Assembly (NCBI RefSeq): GCF_035046505.1
Contig: NC_089822.1
Span: 47,347,159-47,411,158 of the forward strand
Reading direction: 5' to 3'
Length of the DNA stretch: 64,000 bases
DNA from: Tiliqua scincoides
Lineage: Eukaryota; Chordata; Lepidosauria; Squamata; Scincidae
Part shown: piece after piece, positions 34,448 through 46,490 of the stretch
Layout of the letters: each line of letters begins with the position of its first letter
How positions within the stretch are numbered: position 1 is the stretch's first letter
Notes under the pieces: generated by a model
Database searches by the model: none
Seen by the model: the letters and a program-made list of their open reading frames with translations, nothing else
What the model was told of the DNA's origin: nothing
Translations under genes and position numbers: made by a program

Positions 34448-37400
34448 TTCACCTGTAGAATTTCCCTAAGATACCTGAAGCACGGCAAATTTATATTCTG
34501 TAAAAATTTTATATGCTTCACGTTGGGAGTACATAGATATCTAGTCTTGTGCTTCTTTCCAGTTTGCAGAATTGCGAGATTCAGGTAACTTCTAGAGCAC
34601 AGACCTTTTGTAACTGAGCTCCATGTATCCATCTTTCCATGTTACAATACAAGAATAGAAAAAAGACACAGAAACCCTTCATTCACTTTTTTCCTCTTTT
34701 TAGATACTGTATAAAAATTGTTTATTAGAAATGTAGAGATGTATTAACTGGAGACCCAAGAACCCATCTAATTTCCTCTTAATTTAGTGAACACTTTTCA
34801 GTCAGAGAAACTTAATAGGAAGCTTCTCAATTTCCCTTTAAAAGTATATTTTGTTCTAACTTTTAAAAAGCTAATGTCACAAATCTAAATTTAAAATTAT
34901 ATGTTGAATGAAGTTTGGAATGGATGAAAGCATTGAAGCACATTATTTTCTAATAGGATTCTCTTAGACAATCAGATATTCCTAATATCGCAGAAGATGC
35001 TTCAAAAATTCTGAGAAACAAATATGAAGCAATTTGATTTACTCCCGTTTAAGGGGGGAAAATAAATGTTGCATATCCGGAAACATGAACATGGATTAGA
35101 TTTCGTAATTCTCTTCAAAAAATCGTAAGCTGTATTTTCAATTCCTATAGTGAAAACCATTTTTGACACATTGTATTATTTACCAGCTTTCTGAGACAAT
35201 GCAACTTTTGTGTGATATACGTACTATAAATATCTCAATGACCTGATACTGGATAATTATTATAATTTTAGTAGCTCTTTGCCTCCATGTTAGTAATATG
35301 ACAAGACCATATGGTCAGTGATCAATTTCAGGCGTATTGCCAAATCACTCTTTGTGTTAACAAGAACTAGTAGACGGGCTTGCACATATTCCCTTTGCTT
35401 TTCCCCTTCTTCTGCAAGTACAGAACCTTATGCTACTGGTTTGCAGCAAATCTGGAACAGAAGTTTCTAATCTTCATGTGTTAGGAAAGAGGGGTAAAGG
35501 AACAGATTGTGCCTGTGAGCCTGAAGCTGCTAAATTCTCATAACAGAAACCAGTATGTGGCATTGAGTGTGAATGTAGCCTATCTCCCATCTAATACAGG
35601 CTGGCTAGTTTGCACATTGTTATAGATAAAGATAAGCATCTCTTACTGAACTAAATGGATGCCTCTTTGAATGTCACTGGGAATGCAAATCATACTAGCC
35701 ATTGCACAGGGAAACAGGGGGATTGAGGCCAATATTTTCTTTGCTAACCCTGTTCAAACTTTCACATCCATGAGAGGTATGGTCCACAAATTAACAGAGC
35801 AGGGCCTTCTCTGATGTGGTGCCACTGCAGTTATAGTACTCGCTTTACAAAGAGCTTCCACCAATGTGATATCTTTTTACATAGCTTTAGATGTTTGGTT
35901 CAAACTTTTTGGCTCTTCCAGGGCTCTGGGGAGATTCTAACCTGTTGACTATATTTGGATACACTTCTTTTTTAAGGTTTACTGGCATGGGCTTTCTTTC
36001 TTGCTGCCTCTAGCACATTTATTGATTTTATTTTATGTTTCCAGGTATCTACATTTTGCCATTCTAGCTCCAAAGAAGCTCCCAAGGCATACAACATTTT
36101 AGATGTACAGTACAGTAATAGAACTTCATTTTGCTGGCATTTTTACCTTGCTGTTCACTGTCTTAGAGGAAAAGTGGAATAACACAGGCCCCGAAAAACA
36201 AAACAAAAAACCCTTTTTTAGTTGCTAAGGATGTTGGGATGAATTTAGGATAATCTTGGAGTGCTGAATCCAAAAATAGTATCGGTTTTGATGATTGGCT
36301 CTAGTTTTGAGTGTATGGCATAGCCACCTGACATGCTGATTCAAGCAGCTTCCTCATGAGGAAGTCGATGCCACAGCTTTCCATTTGCTGAAGGCACAGG
36401 AACTTCAATGCATACATGTTTCAAAAAGGCTGCCTCCTCCACTTTACTGAAGACTATCATTTCATGCACACACCCCTGCCATTGACTGCAGATGCACAAA
36501 TCCCATACAACTACTGAATTTCACATGAAGTGAATGTTTGCACTGTATATTAATTTGACTGTCAACAATAATGGTTTTACTAGAATTTTATTATTAAATA
36601 TTAGTTTTGATAAACAGTTTAATAGTGAGACGCTTTGTACAAACTATGTATAAATGCTGTTTCATTAAATGATTGGATTCCTAAGCAAAGACTGCATTAT
36701 GTCTCTCACAACATGGAGCTGATTCCCTGCACTAGCCAATGAACCTGGGTTTTACGAATCCTAGGTTTAAACTGATAAAAACAAAACTTAAGATACTTGA
36801 TGGAATACTGGCATGTCAATGCTCATCATGCAAAAATAATTAAGTTATTTCATTCCTTAAAGCAGAGAATGTGTTGTGCCATTTTGGAAATGGATATCAA
36901 AAAGACCACAGTAATGGCAACTTGATGAGAAATGAATTAATTTGATTATGTTCATGGGGTGAATCAATAGCACAACCACTACGGACATCTATAGCCTTAA
37001 GGCAGTTAAATAATCGATGGAATCAAACAGAGCCTGCCTTTACCCAGGCCTACAGTTTCTCTGATCTTTTTGGCAAAGCCCTTGCCTTTGTAATTCTAAA
37101 TTTATGTCAAGTGCATATCAAAGAAATACTGTACAGATGATGTCACAGAGTATTTTGGTGGAGAGTGTTGAAAACCTATTGCTATATATCCCTTGTGTTT
37201 CTCTGGGTTTGTGGGTATTATTATTATTATTCTTTTTTTGCATGTCTGGCAGTGTTATGTAAAGAGTATAGGCAGAGGCTACCTGGTATGGCAACAAAAT
37301 ATAATACTTTGGAAAATGCCAACAGGGAGGGAAAAATATTGCCCCATTTGTGGCCTCCACCCAATTGTATAAAAGAATGATTTTTGTCAAAGTGGCTTTT

Positions 37401-37908
37401 GAAAATCCTTCTGCACTTGCCAAGATTCTTCTTTAATGATGCACTGTACTCTCATAGTTGGAAAAATTAGTTCTTCATGAAGTTAGAAAAGTGAAGAAAT
37501 TGGTTTGTTCTGTAACTTCTCTGTTCTCTGAATATGGAAGAAAGGAGCTCTTAGAGCTGCCAACCTTGCATTTTAAACATTTTTAAATTCAGAATAGAGC
37601 ATCTGAAAATTTGTTCTTTTTATGGCTACTTTCCTTATTCCCTGCACACAAGAGGTTTAACAAGCAAGTTAAATGACCCCCAGTAGTACCCCTAATGCCA
37701 AACCTTACAGCAATCTCATCAAGATACCCATTATATAGTTCCCATTAATCAGGAACAGTTTTCCCCATTTGCACTGTAGCTGTCTCACAGATTTTTATTC
37801 CGTCTAGCTCAGTTGTCTCCCTATATAGCATGCAATCCCTTTGAAGGAAGTCAGAAAAAAGCATCAGCTTGCAATTAAAGGAATTAATTAAATTAAAGTC
37901 TATATACA
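34448..37908. other. Repeat-poor intronic stretch
   Basis: About 3.5 kb of the FBXL17 last intron with no element ends, SINE boxes or LINE tails seen, in sharp contrast with both flanks. No exon pattern either. Confidence 0.5.
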
Positions 37909-38565
37909 GCCTATATCAGTGTTATTCAAACTGTGAGCCGTGGCTCTTTAGGAAGGTGCCAGGAACTCAAAGGGGAGGCGCGGGATGTCCTCTCACAGCG
38001 ATACAGTCACACCCCTGGGCAGAATACGAGCTCATCGTCTGCGCTTTTTTTTAAAGCAGAAGAAATGGGAGTTGCTCCAAGAGGGACTTCAAGAGTGGCT
38101 GCTGCCGCCCTGCCCTCTTCTCCCTCCACTCCAAGGCTTCCAGCTTCTGTGTTCACTGCATGTTGTTTCCAAAGCTTGCTCAGCTTGCAGTCCTTAACCC
38201 TCGCTGATCCTTGTCTGGTTGGTTCCTAGTTCCCAGCCTGGGATCACTTCTCATCAAAGTGAAATCTCTCTTTTCAACCCCCTCCCTCTTCTACTCCCCC
38301 CTTTCAATCTCCAAACCTTCCTGCTGTCCTCCCCCTCCCCAAATAAAACATTTCCCAGGGGTCTTAAAGTTGTTTCCATGCAGTTGGCAAAGGGGGAGAG
38401 AAGAGACAAGCACACACTTTACCTGGTCAGGAGCAGAAAAAGGGTACTGTTTTAAAAGTGATTTATTAATCTTGTTGTTTGACTAAAGAGGAAAGGCTGT
38501 ATTTTTAAAGTTATGAATCTTGCTAATTGAAGGGAATACTTATCAGCCATTGATGAAGTGATTGC

Positions 38566-38656
38566 CAGTCCAATCCTATCCACACTTTCCTGGGAGTAAG
38601 CCCCATTGACTCTAATGGGACTTACTTCTGAGTAGACATGCATAGGCTTGAGCTGT
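38566..38656 (-). mobile_element. Small MITE copy inside an hAT composite
   Basis: ccagtccaatcctatccaca ... agtagacatgcataggcttg, 90 bp class, nested in the element at 37917-39295. Confidence 0.82.
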
Positions 38657-39059
38657 GAATCTTCTAGTATAGGAGACAAATCAGCTTCCTAACCAAACCC
38701 TTATCAGCTCTGATATATTTTCATGGTCTATTTTTGTTTTCCCCAGCAGCTGCTGGAAAAATTTAATTTCATTAAATTAATAAAGGGTTCAATCCTATCC
38801 AAGGAGAATGGGAGAAATGACTAGTTGGATTGGGGTCCACAGGGGTGTGTGTGTGTGTAATGTTGGTCAGACTGATTGTTCACAAAGTTCATTTGATAAA
38901 ACAATTCTATTGGTATGCTTACAAAGTTAAAAAAATTAGTCTTCCTGGACCAGACAAAATCTATGTACTCCAGCATCTTGTCTCCAACAGTGATCAGCAG
39001 CTGATCATTTATAAAGCATGTATATTGCTGTGTATTAATAATATATTTTTAAGATCTGC

Positions 39060-39180
39060 ATTTAATTAGTGATATGATTAATATAATCAATATTAATATA
39101 GTTAATAAATATTTAATATTATATTATAATAAATATAATATTATATTATATTTAATATACTTAATATAGTTAATATTTCT
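39060..39180. repeat. AT-rich low-complexity block
   Basis: Imperfect aatata/ttaatat repeats, part of the hAT composite at 37917-39295. Confidence 0.85.
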
Positions 39181-39637
39181 AGCCACTTCCTGTTTAATGA
39201 TGTCATTTCCAGCCCTCAGGAACATGATGGGGAGTCATGGCCAACAGCCACGGGGGTCAAGGGAGCCACTGGCCGGAAAAGCTTGAGTACCACTGGCCTA
39301 TATCAATGTTTTACTAAAACCTGTTTTCAATATCAAGGTCATTGATTGTCTTTATCAGCTCAAGACAAGATAAACATATTGCTTACATGCATTCTTGATT
39401 GTACAAGCAGTTTTAACTAAAAGTACAAAAGAACTATATGTAAAATTGATCAGGTGATTCAGAGTCAAATCCAAATCCTAGGGTCAAGTAAGTCTTTCAA
39501 CTGTCTAAGCAGATAATCTTAGCCCAATTCATCAAGGAAATGCTTACACACTTTTCTTCTCTTAGGTCTTACAAACCACTCAGTTTGAAGGTATTATGTT
39601 CTGCCTGTTCACAAAATAGTGGCTCTCTGGTTTAGAA

Positions 39638-40080
39638 CAGGGGTGTCCAAACATTTTGGCAGGAGGGCCACATCATCTCGCTGACACTGGGCCAGGAAAA
39701 AAAGAATTAATTTACATTTAAAATTTGAATAAATTTACATAAATGAATTTATTAGAGATGGAACTTATATGAATGAATAAAGGTCTTGCAGTAGCTCAAG
39801 GCCTATAAAAGGCCTTGCACAAAGCAAGGCCAGCCTCTCCTTTGCTGCCACTGCTGCATCACAGACTTGAAACAGCAAGCAGTGGAGGGAGTCCTGATCT
39901 CATAGCTCAGGTGAGAGGTCAAATGTCCTCAGACTGGGAGCAGTTGCATCGGGCCAGCATGGGCTCCAGCAAGTCTCTGGTGGGCTGGAGATTCATTGGA
40001 GACTGGGGGCTCCCTGAGGGCCTGATTGGGAGCCCCCGAGGGCCGCAAGTGGCCCCCGGGCCGGGGTTTAGGCACCCCTG
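39638..40080 (+). mobile_element. hAT element, 8 bp TSD gtttagaa
   Basis: CAGGGGTGTCCAAACATTTT ... GGGGTTTAGGCACCCCTG, perfect gtttagaa on both sides (39630-39637, 40081-40088). The internal rctataaaaggccttgcac palindrome-like segment is shared with copies at 52676 and 60452. 443 bp, non-autonomous. Confidence 0.92.
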
Positions 40081-40720
40081 GTTTAGAATCTGATATTTTT
40101 TTTTAATAGTCATCTTTAGAATTCATTTTTCTAAACAGAGGATGCAAAAAACGGGGGTTCAGAAATCCTTTGTTTCTAAACAGGCAAAAAAAATGAATGG
40201 AAAGTTATAATAAAGGTTTTCAAATTATAAAATTTCTCCTTTGAGCAAATTTGTTAATATATCTTGAGAATAGGATATCAAGGTTAGTGAGAGTTATGGA
40301 GGTAGAAGGAATCTGCTTGGTTAGTATCCTGGATGTGAGCATTAAGATTTGGGGGATGAGGTTAAAAAGCTCTTCTCTTCATGCAACTCTCCCACACAAA
40401 GCTATGTGGTGGTACAGCACTAGAGATCAAGTCTGGCAGCCAGTAACAACCCTGAGATCTTTAGCATGATATTAAACAGTGAGGAAAGTTTCAAGCAGGT
40501 GGGAAAAGTGTTTTCTGAGAGCCCAAAAGAAAGCTTCAAGCCTCTTATTCCAGACTAGTTGGAACTCTGAACAGGGACACTTCTATTAGTGGCTGGGGAT
40601 ACACTGCAACATTTTGTGGAGGGTTCCCACTTGTAATTACTAACATGAATGCAATGTATGAAATGGCTGGGCATGTTGCTCTTCCATACGTTATGTATAT
40701 TTTCTACAAAAGCTTCTTAC

Positions 40721-40863
40721 CTTATCACATCTCATCAGTCCCAAGTATCTGAGCGACTTACTACTTTGAGCAATTTGGGTGGCTCCCTGATCTGTGATAT
40801 CTTTGCACCATCCCACATCCACAGTCTCTATTGTCATGCTGTATCGCCCAATGGCTATCAGTG
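40721..40863 (-). CDS. FBXL17: FBXL17 penultimate coding exon (leucine-rich repeats)
   Basis: Minus-strand exon of 143 nt between an acceptor (catattttacag) and a consensus donor (gtaagaagct). It begins with the last two bases of an Ala codon (phase 1 entry), followed by 47 codons: LIAIGRYSMTIETVDVGW, then CKDITDQGATQIAQSSKSLR, then YLGLMRCDK. This is the AMN1/LRR_CC-type repeat pattern (C-x-x-ITDxG...L..LxLxxC). It agrees nearly residue for residue with the mammalian FBXL17 sequence I recall (YSxTIETVDVGWCKEITDQG). Its end, CDK, continues exactly into VNE of the exon at 27806-27943. The reading frame is open and the splice sites look functional. The preceding exon (ending ...KITDY-G) was not found up to position 64000, so the upstream intron exceeds 23 kb. 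FBXL17 is known for very long introns. Confidence 0.93.
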
Positions 40864-41447
40864 CTGTAAAATATGAGACATACAAAGTCAGCATGGGGTT
40901 AAAACATAAATAAACAGTTTTTAGTTATTTCTGGAAAAACTAGCTACATACATGCTTGAATTATTTAACTAAAAATATATTACTCTCAAAATGTACATAC
41001 ATACATATATTCATTCTGATGCCTTGCCTGGAACAAACTGTTGACAAAACTATCAAAAATATAATTGTGACAAAGAAGTTGCCTTTCAAAATCCCTCAAG
41101 AATCCTTCTCATATGTTACACAGCCTATGGCAGAATCGAAATATGAGTGTTTGGCTGAGGTATTAAGACTACCAGAATATTAACACACAGGCTTTCTAAA
41201 AGCCTAAAATTCAAACACAGAGAAAACCATTGCATCTTTGTGGGTGATCGGTTGAAGATAATTGGTCCCTCCTGGTTTAAATGAGTTTTTTTTTGTGTGG
41301 GGGAGGGGGGGTAGTGGTTAAGACATGAACTGAGTAAGCAGACAGTCTGTTTTGAAAGATAATGTTGCTTATTGTATATTCAAATGCAAACAATGTAAGC
41401 TTTATATGAAAGCAAATGTATTATTTTCCAAAAGAGAAAAACAAATC

Positions 41448-41548
41448 AGCTGTATAGTGCAATCATTTATTTGTCAACTCGGAAGTAAGTCCTGTTGAAA
41501 TCAGTAGGCTTACTCCCAGGCCAGTATAAACAGGATTTCAGCCTTAAG
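41448..41548 (+). mobile_element. Small MITE copy, diverged
   Basis: agtgcaatcatttatttgtc, actcggaagtaagtcctgtt, cttactcccaggccagtata, aacaggatttcagcc. Confidence 0.75.
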
Positions 41549-41908
41549 CAAATAACAGAGGAAGTATGCAAAGCCATTGCTTTTAAAATTGCCCTAGCTA
41601 GAACTATCTCAATTCTATAGCACAGTAATAGTAATAGCACAGCAGAAATGTTGCAAATTCTGTAGTTAGAAGTTCATGTAAGACTTAGGATACCTTCTCC
41701 TAGAAACAAGAAACTAAAAGTTTCTATTAGACTCCATTATACTCAATGGAAAATAAGAGCCATAGGAAGCCCCGACCCATTAAATAGGAAAACATTTCAG
41801 TTACTGGGAAAAGATGGCTTCCCACTACATGATGTGAGTAACAGAATCCCTGTGAGTCACAGTTACTGGAGGATTGGAGAAGGATTTACCACTTCTCTTT
41901 TAAAATCT

Positions 41909-42010
41909 ATTTCTGCCCAGCTCACAGGTACACATTTAATCCCTGCTGCAACATTGGGCAGAAATGGCTTAAAATGGGTATATGCAACATTGGGCAGAAA
42001 TGGCTTAAAT
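41909..42010. repeat. Short repeat with inverted TTTCTGCC ends, copy 2
   Basis: atttctgcccagctcacagg ... caacattgggcagaaatggc, with the gcaacattgggcagaaatgg unit duplicated in tandem. Confidence 0.65.
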
Positions 42011-42269
42011 GTCTGTAATTTTATAGCAGTTTCTTGTTGGGAAGAGGAAAGAGTCATTAATATTGTTATTATATATGGACTTTATATAGTTGGTATTCTT
42101 TCCCTGTAGAGAATAAAGAAATGTGCATCATTTTATGACAACCACAGGAAAATGGGTTATGATTATGAACTGCTGATACAGGTTCTGTGAACATAACATC
42201 TTAAAACAATTTCTGTGTGGTCAAACTGTCACAAATTAATCATAAATATTTTAGGTTTCAACTCTGTGC

Positions 42270-42345
42270 ATACTGATCTAGGAATAATCCCCACTGAATA
42301 CAGTGGAACTTATTTCTCAGTAAACATGCATATGATTGGGTTGCT
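42270..42345 (-). mobile_element. Small MITE copy, diverged
   Basis: ctgatctaggaataatcccc ... ctcagtaaacatgcatatga ttgggttgc. Confidence 0.6.
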
Positions 42346-42974
42346 TGTTTCATTTTCTCCACATCTATACTCTTGTATCCTCATATTCATATAGATTTCT
42401 CACAGTCCATATAGACTTTTGACACAATATATTTTATTATGTATGGAAAAATTATGGTAAATATACTATATTAAAAAGAATTAGGACTGTTAGAAGTCTG
42501 CTTAAGACAATTATTTAATGAAAAATTATTTTACTCTCTATAAATGCAAAGATATCTTGTTCTACTTTCTCTGTAGCTCAAATGAGAATGAGTATTGTAT
42601 GTATTACATTGGTTTGTTTGAATATTTACATTGAACTAGTAAACAACTGACCTCCTCAGTCAGCCCCTCTTTGGTTATCCTAATCTGTTATGGAAATAAC
42701 TTTCTCCTATAATTATCAACTCCTTTCACAAGGCATAAAGGGGTTGATTAATCAATTAAAAAGCAACTTGCATAGAGTAACCGTATCATCTTTAGTTTCA
42801 ACCCAATGCAGTTGGCCCACATCATATACGAGGGTTACATCTCTGAGTGGAGTGTAAAGGAAGAATTGTGCATACTCAAAATTGGGAACCACTGTTCCCA
42901 ATTCTTCCTGCTGGCACACTTGGGCCTTGTGCAGTCACATAGCACTTTACACTGCTTTTGTGACAGCATGTGCT

Positions 42975-44940
42975 GGCCACACGGTCAGCCGCTGTGACGT
43001 GTTTGCACAACATTTCGCAGATAAAATTGATCGTATTTGTCATGACTTGGATGCCACATTGACAATTTCTGATGATGTCCCCTTGGCAACTGCTTGTCCG
43101 GTGTTGTGGGATTCTTTTCAGCTTGTACAGCCTGAGGATGTGGACAGACTCCTTTGGAGTGTGAGGCCATCTGCCTGCCTGCTTGACCCTTGCCCAGCTT
43201 GGCTGATAAGAGCTGCCCGGGGTGGACTGGCTAAGTGGACAGGGAGGGTGGTCAACTCTTCCTTGATGGAGGGGACGTTACTATGTGCTTTGAAACGGGC
43301 GATGGTTCGCCCCCTCCTGAAGAGGCCCTCTCTGGATTCCACTGTTTTAGACAACTACCGGCCAGTCTCCAACATCCCGTTTCTGGGCAAGGTAATTGAG
43401 CGGGTGGTAGTGTCTCAACTCCAGAGGGTCTTGGATGAAGCGAATTATCTGGATCCTTTCCAATCTGGTTTCAGACAGGGCTTTGGGACGGAAACCGCCT
43501 TGGTCACCTTGGTGGATGACCTATGCCAGGGACTGGACAGGGGGAGTGCGTCCCTGTTGGTCCTGCTGGACCTCTCAGTGGCTTTCATTACCATCGACCA
43601 TGATATCCTTCTGGGCCGAATTGCTGAGCTAGAGGCACTGTTTTGCGGTGGTTCCACTCCTACTTGGAGGATCAGTCCCAGATGGTGGTGCTGGGGCATG
43701 CCTGTTTGACACCCTGGCCCTGAGGTGTGGAGTGCCGCAGGGTTCAATTCTGTCCCCCATGCTATTTAACATCTACATGAAACCGCTGGGAGAGGTCATC
43801 TGGGGATTTGGAGTGGGTTGCCATCAATATGCTGATGACACCCAGCTCTATTTCTCCTTTCCGCCAGACTCCAGGGTAGTGGTTGAGGGCCTGGAGCACT
43901 GTCTGGAGGCAGTGAGGATCTGGATGGGGGCTAACAAGTTGAAATTAAATCCAGATAAGACAGAGGCTCTCCTGGTTCGGAAATCCTTGATGCAGGTCCT
44001 GGACTATTGGCTTGCGCTGAATGGGGTTGCACTCCCCCTGAAGGAGCAGGTCCACAGCTTGGGGGTCCACCTGAACTCGCAGCTGCTCCTGGATTCCCAG
44101 GTGGTAGCTGAGGCTAGGGGGGCCTTTGCTCAGCTACAGCTGGTGCACAAACTGCGGCCATACTTGGATCGTGCAGACCTGGCCACAGTGATCCATGCCA
44201 CGGTGACATCGAGGTTAGATTATTGTAATGCGCTGTATGTTGGGCTGCCCTTGAAGACAGTTTGGAAACTGCAACTAGTGCAGAATGCGGCAGCCCGTGT
44301 AGTTACTGGAGGTAGGCGGTTTGACTCTGTCAGTCCGCTTCTCCAGCGGCTGCATTGGCTGCCCATTCATTTCCGGGCCCAATTCAAGGTGCTGGTTTTG
44401 ACCTTTAAAGCCCTATACTGCTCTGGGCCAGGGTATCTTAGAGATCTCCTACTCCCGTACAATCTGGCTCGTCCTCTTAGGTCATCAGAGAAGGCCTTTT
44501 TACAAGTGCCGCCACCTAGGGAGGTAAGTGGGGCAGCAGCAAGAAATAGGGCCTTCTCAGTAGTGGCAACAATGCTATGGAATTCCGTTCCCCTTGACTT
44601 AAGAACTGCTCCCTGTCTTGAAATTTTTCGGCAAGGCCTGAAGACCCTTCTGTTTAGACAAGCCTTCTGAGTTTCCCGGCCTTTTTAAACATCTTTTCAA
44701 CATCTTTTAATATCTTTTAAATACCTGGTTACAGGCCTGATTCTTTTATGATTTGCTGCTCTATGCTCTTTTTACCTGACTACTTTTTTTATCTGACTAC
44801 TGTTTTTTATGATATGCTGTTAATATGTTTTTATCTGTTTTTAAATTATGTTTTAAAATTTATTTTAATCTTGTTGTAAGCCGCCTTGAGTCCCTCTAGG
44901 GAGAAAGGCGGGGTAGAAATAAAGTTAATAATAATAAATA
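42975..44940 (+). mobile_element. L2 LINE, 5'-truncated, ORF2 with one frameshift
   Basis: Plus-strand L2. The first frame (to 43709) has CDVFAQHFADKIDRI, KRPSLDSTVLDNYRPVSNIP, FQSGFRQGFGTETAL and LLDLSVAFITIDHDIL. The second frame (43648-44670) continues with LRCGVPQGSILSPMLFNIYM, HQYADDTQLYFSF (intact YADD), LKLNPDKTEALLV, RLDYCNALYVGLP, LQRLHWLPIHFRAQFKVL and the C-terminus FRQGLKTLLF. The shift between them falls at about 43640-43720. The 3'UTR ends with the L2 signature tgtaagccgccttgagtccc ... aaggcggggtagaaataaag and a (TAA)n tail. The element is older than the CR1 copies but still well preserved. It lies in an FBXL17 intron, antisense to the gene. Confidence 0.93.
43000..44670 (+). 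pseudogene. L2 reverse transcriptase ORF, frameshifted
   Basis: Coding part of the L2 copy above: RT fingers and palm in the first frame, YADD motif, thumb and C-terminal segment in the second. The endonuclease domain is missing through 5' truncation. In motif A the LDLSxAFxTIDH core is kept with Ile where Asp is usual after Phe. Confidence 0.88.
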
Positions 44941-45027
44941 ATGTGCATTCTGCTGGTGCAGGCCATTGTTAGGATTGGGCCATCAATATAATAACAACTC
45001 ATTTTAGCATAAGATATACCTTCTAAA

Positions 45028-45125
45028 CAGATTAAGATTGTAATCCTAACCTCACTTTCCTGGGAGTAAGTCCCATTGAACACACTAGGACTTACTTCTG
45101 AGTAGACCTGGTTAGGATTGTGCCC
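45028..45125 (-). mobile_element. Small MITE copy
   Basis: gtaatcctaacctcactttc ... gagtagacctggttaggatt gtgccc, 90 bp class. Confidence 0.8.
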
Positions 45126-45224
45126 TAAGCTGTGCTGCCACTCAATTCTTTGCATCCATCCCAAGACATTATGCACTTAAGCAGCTACTGATCAAGATTT
45201 CAAAATGACAAATACAAATTTATT

Positions 45225-45360
45225 TATTTGACTTAAAGGGTTTATATCCCGCTCTTCCCACACAATAATAGTTATTTGATTTTTCTCTGTAAACCGCTTT
45301 GTGAACTTTTAGTTGAAAAGCGGTATATAAATACTGTTAATAATAATGTTAATAATAATA
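45225..45360 (+). mobile_element. L2-type 3' ends, minus fragment followed by plus fragment
   Basis: A minus-strand end (tttatatcccgctcttccc) is followed by a plus-strand end (gtaaaccgctttgtgaactt ... aaaagcggtatataaatact) with a (TAATAA)n tail. Confidence 0.75.
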
Positions 45361-46490
45361 CTCAAGGCAACTGTGAAATGATTTATAGTGAAATGACAGC
45401 CCCATGACTATGGATATATTTGTTTAAAGGAAATATCACTGACATAATTTTGCAAAAAAGGACAACCATCTTTTAAATGAAAGCATTAGAATGTTTTACT
45501 TATCAGCTAGAAATATCATTCTTCTCATTAAAGGGTATAAGGTAATGGCTTTTGACTTATGGTACTTGTCATTAAATGTTATTTACTATATTCATAGTTT
45601 TGTCAAGGAACTATAAAATGGCCTATGAGCAACTTACAAGCAACTTCAAGATTTTAGTACAAGGAAAATTGAGAAATGCTTTAGGAAGGACCAGTGGGAG
45701 ATAACGGATATAATAGAATGAAAATGAAGAAAGAAAACTGTCGACTCAATATTAAGAATATTTTACAACAGATCAACTGGGCAGCAGAATATTCTCCTCA
45801 AGGGAAGTGGTAAAGTCTCATTGCTCAAGTCATTTAAAATATGCAGGGACAAAACTCAGGAGATATTAGACAGGAAAAGGCTGTAATAGAAGATTCTGAA
45901 CAAGATGATACAAAAAGCTTTCAATCTTTAATGAAAAAAATGTGCACAAGGTGGATTTGTACAATTTGGCCCTTAATACAATGGCAAATGCTAAGAGGAA
46001 AAGGGCTTTGCTTGTGGGAATCAGACCTAGAGTTGCTTGTACTAGCAAGTCAGAACTGGTTTGCTATTTCCAAGCAAGTCTGTGTTCTACCTGATCGATG
46101 CAGGAACAGTACAATATTTTCACATACTGCCAAGAAGTGCTCCACTCCACCAAAAATTTCAACAGCTTATCAAGACTATTGACATAATGGGGCGGTTATT
46201 TCCTAGTTAGTTTACTTAAAACCTCACCAGTTTTTAAACAATCTGCATTGTTAATAATGCACAATTTTTAAATTTAAATGTATCTAAACAAATATATGTA
46301 ATTGGGAAATGCTTCCTTTTTTCCTTTTAGGAGAGGAAGCAAATTTAGCTCTTAACAATGTAAGGCTTTCTGTAAAGCAAAATCTGAGATGTCTAATTTT
46401 GGCATGAAGTAGATAATCTGAATGTGGTAGATATTGGATAAAAGAGTCCCTATTAAATCTGCAGCTTTATAGACAGTCAATGGCCTAAAC

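Larger units (their letters stand above)
37917..39295. mobile_element. hAT composite, 8 bp TSD gcctatat
   Basis: CAGTGTTATTCAAACTGTGA at the left; the right end inverse reads CAGTGGTACTCAAGCTTTTC. gcctatat is perfect on both sides (37909-37916, 39296-39303). The interior holds a small MITE (38566-38656), a (GT)n patch (38844-38858) and a long AT-rich block (39060-39180). No transposase frame remains. Confidence 0.88.
27944..40720 (-). other. FBXL17: FBXL17 last intron (12.8 kb)
   Basis: Bounded by the donor at 40716-40720 (gtaag on minus) and the acceptor at 27944-27945 (ag on minus). Its repeats are listed separately. The longest stretch with no recognised element is 34450-37908, which looks like old unique intronic DNA with no coding pattern. 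The blocks 27944-29168, 29200-30229 and 30701-31478 likewise show only short ORFs, homopolymer runs and AT-rich sequence. Confidence 0.85.

Noticed and set aside
42882-42975. Extension of the L2 ORF upstream
   Set aside because: The frame stays open but residues before CDVFAQHFADK do not resemble L2; probably flanking DNA.
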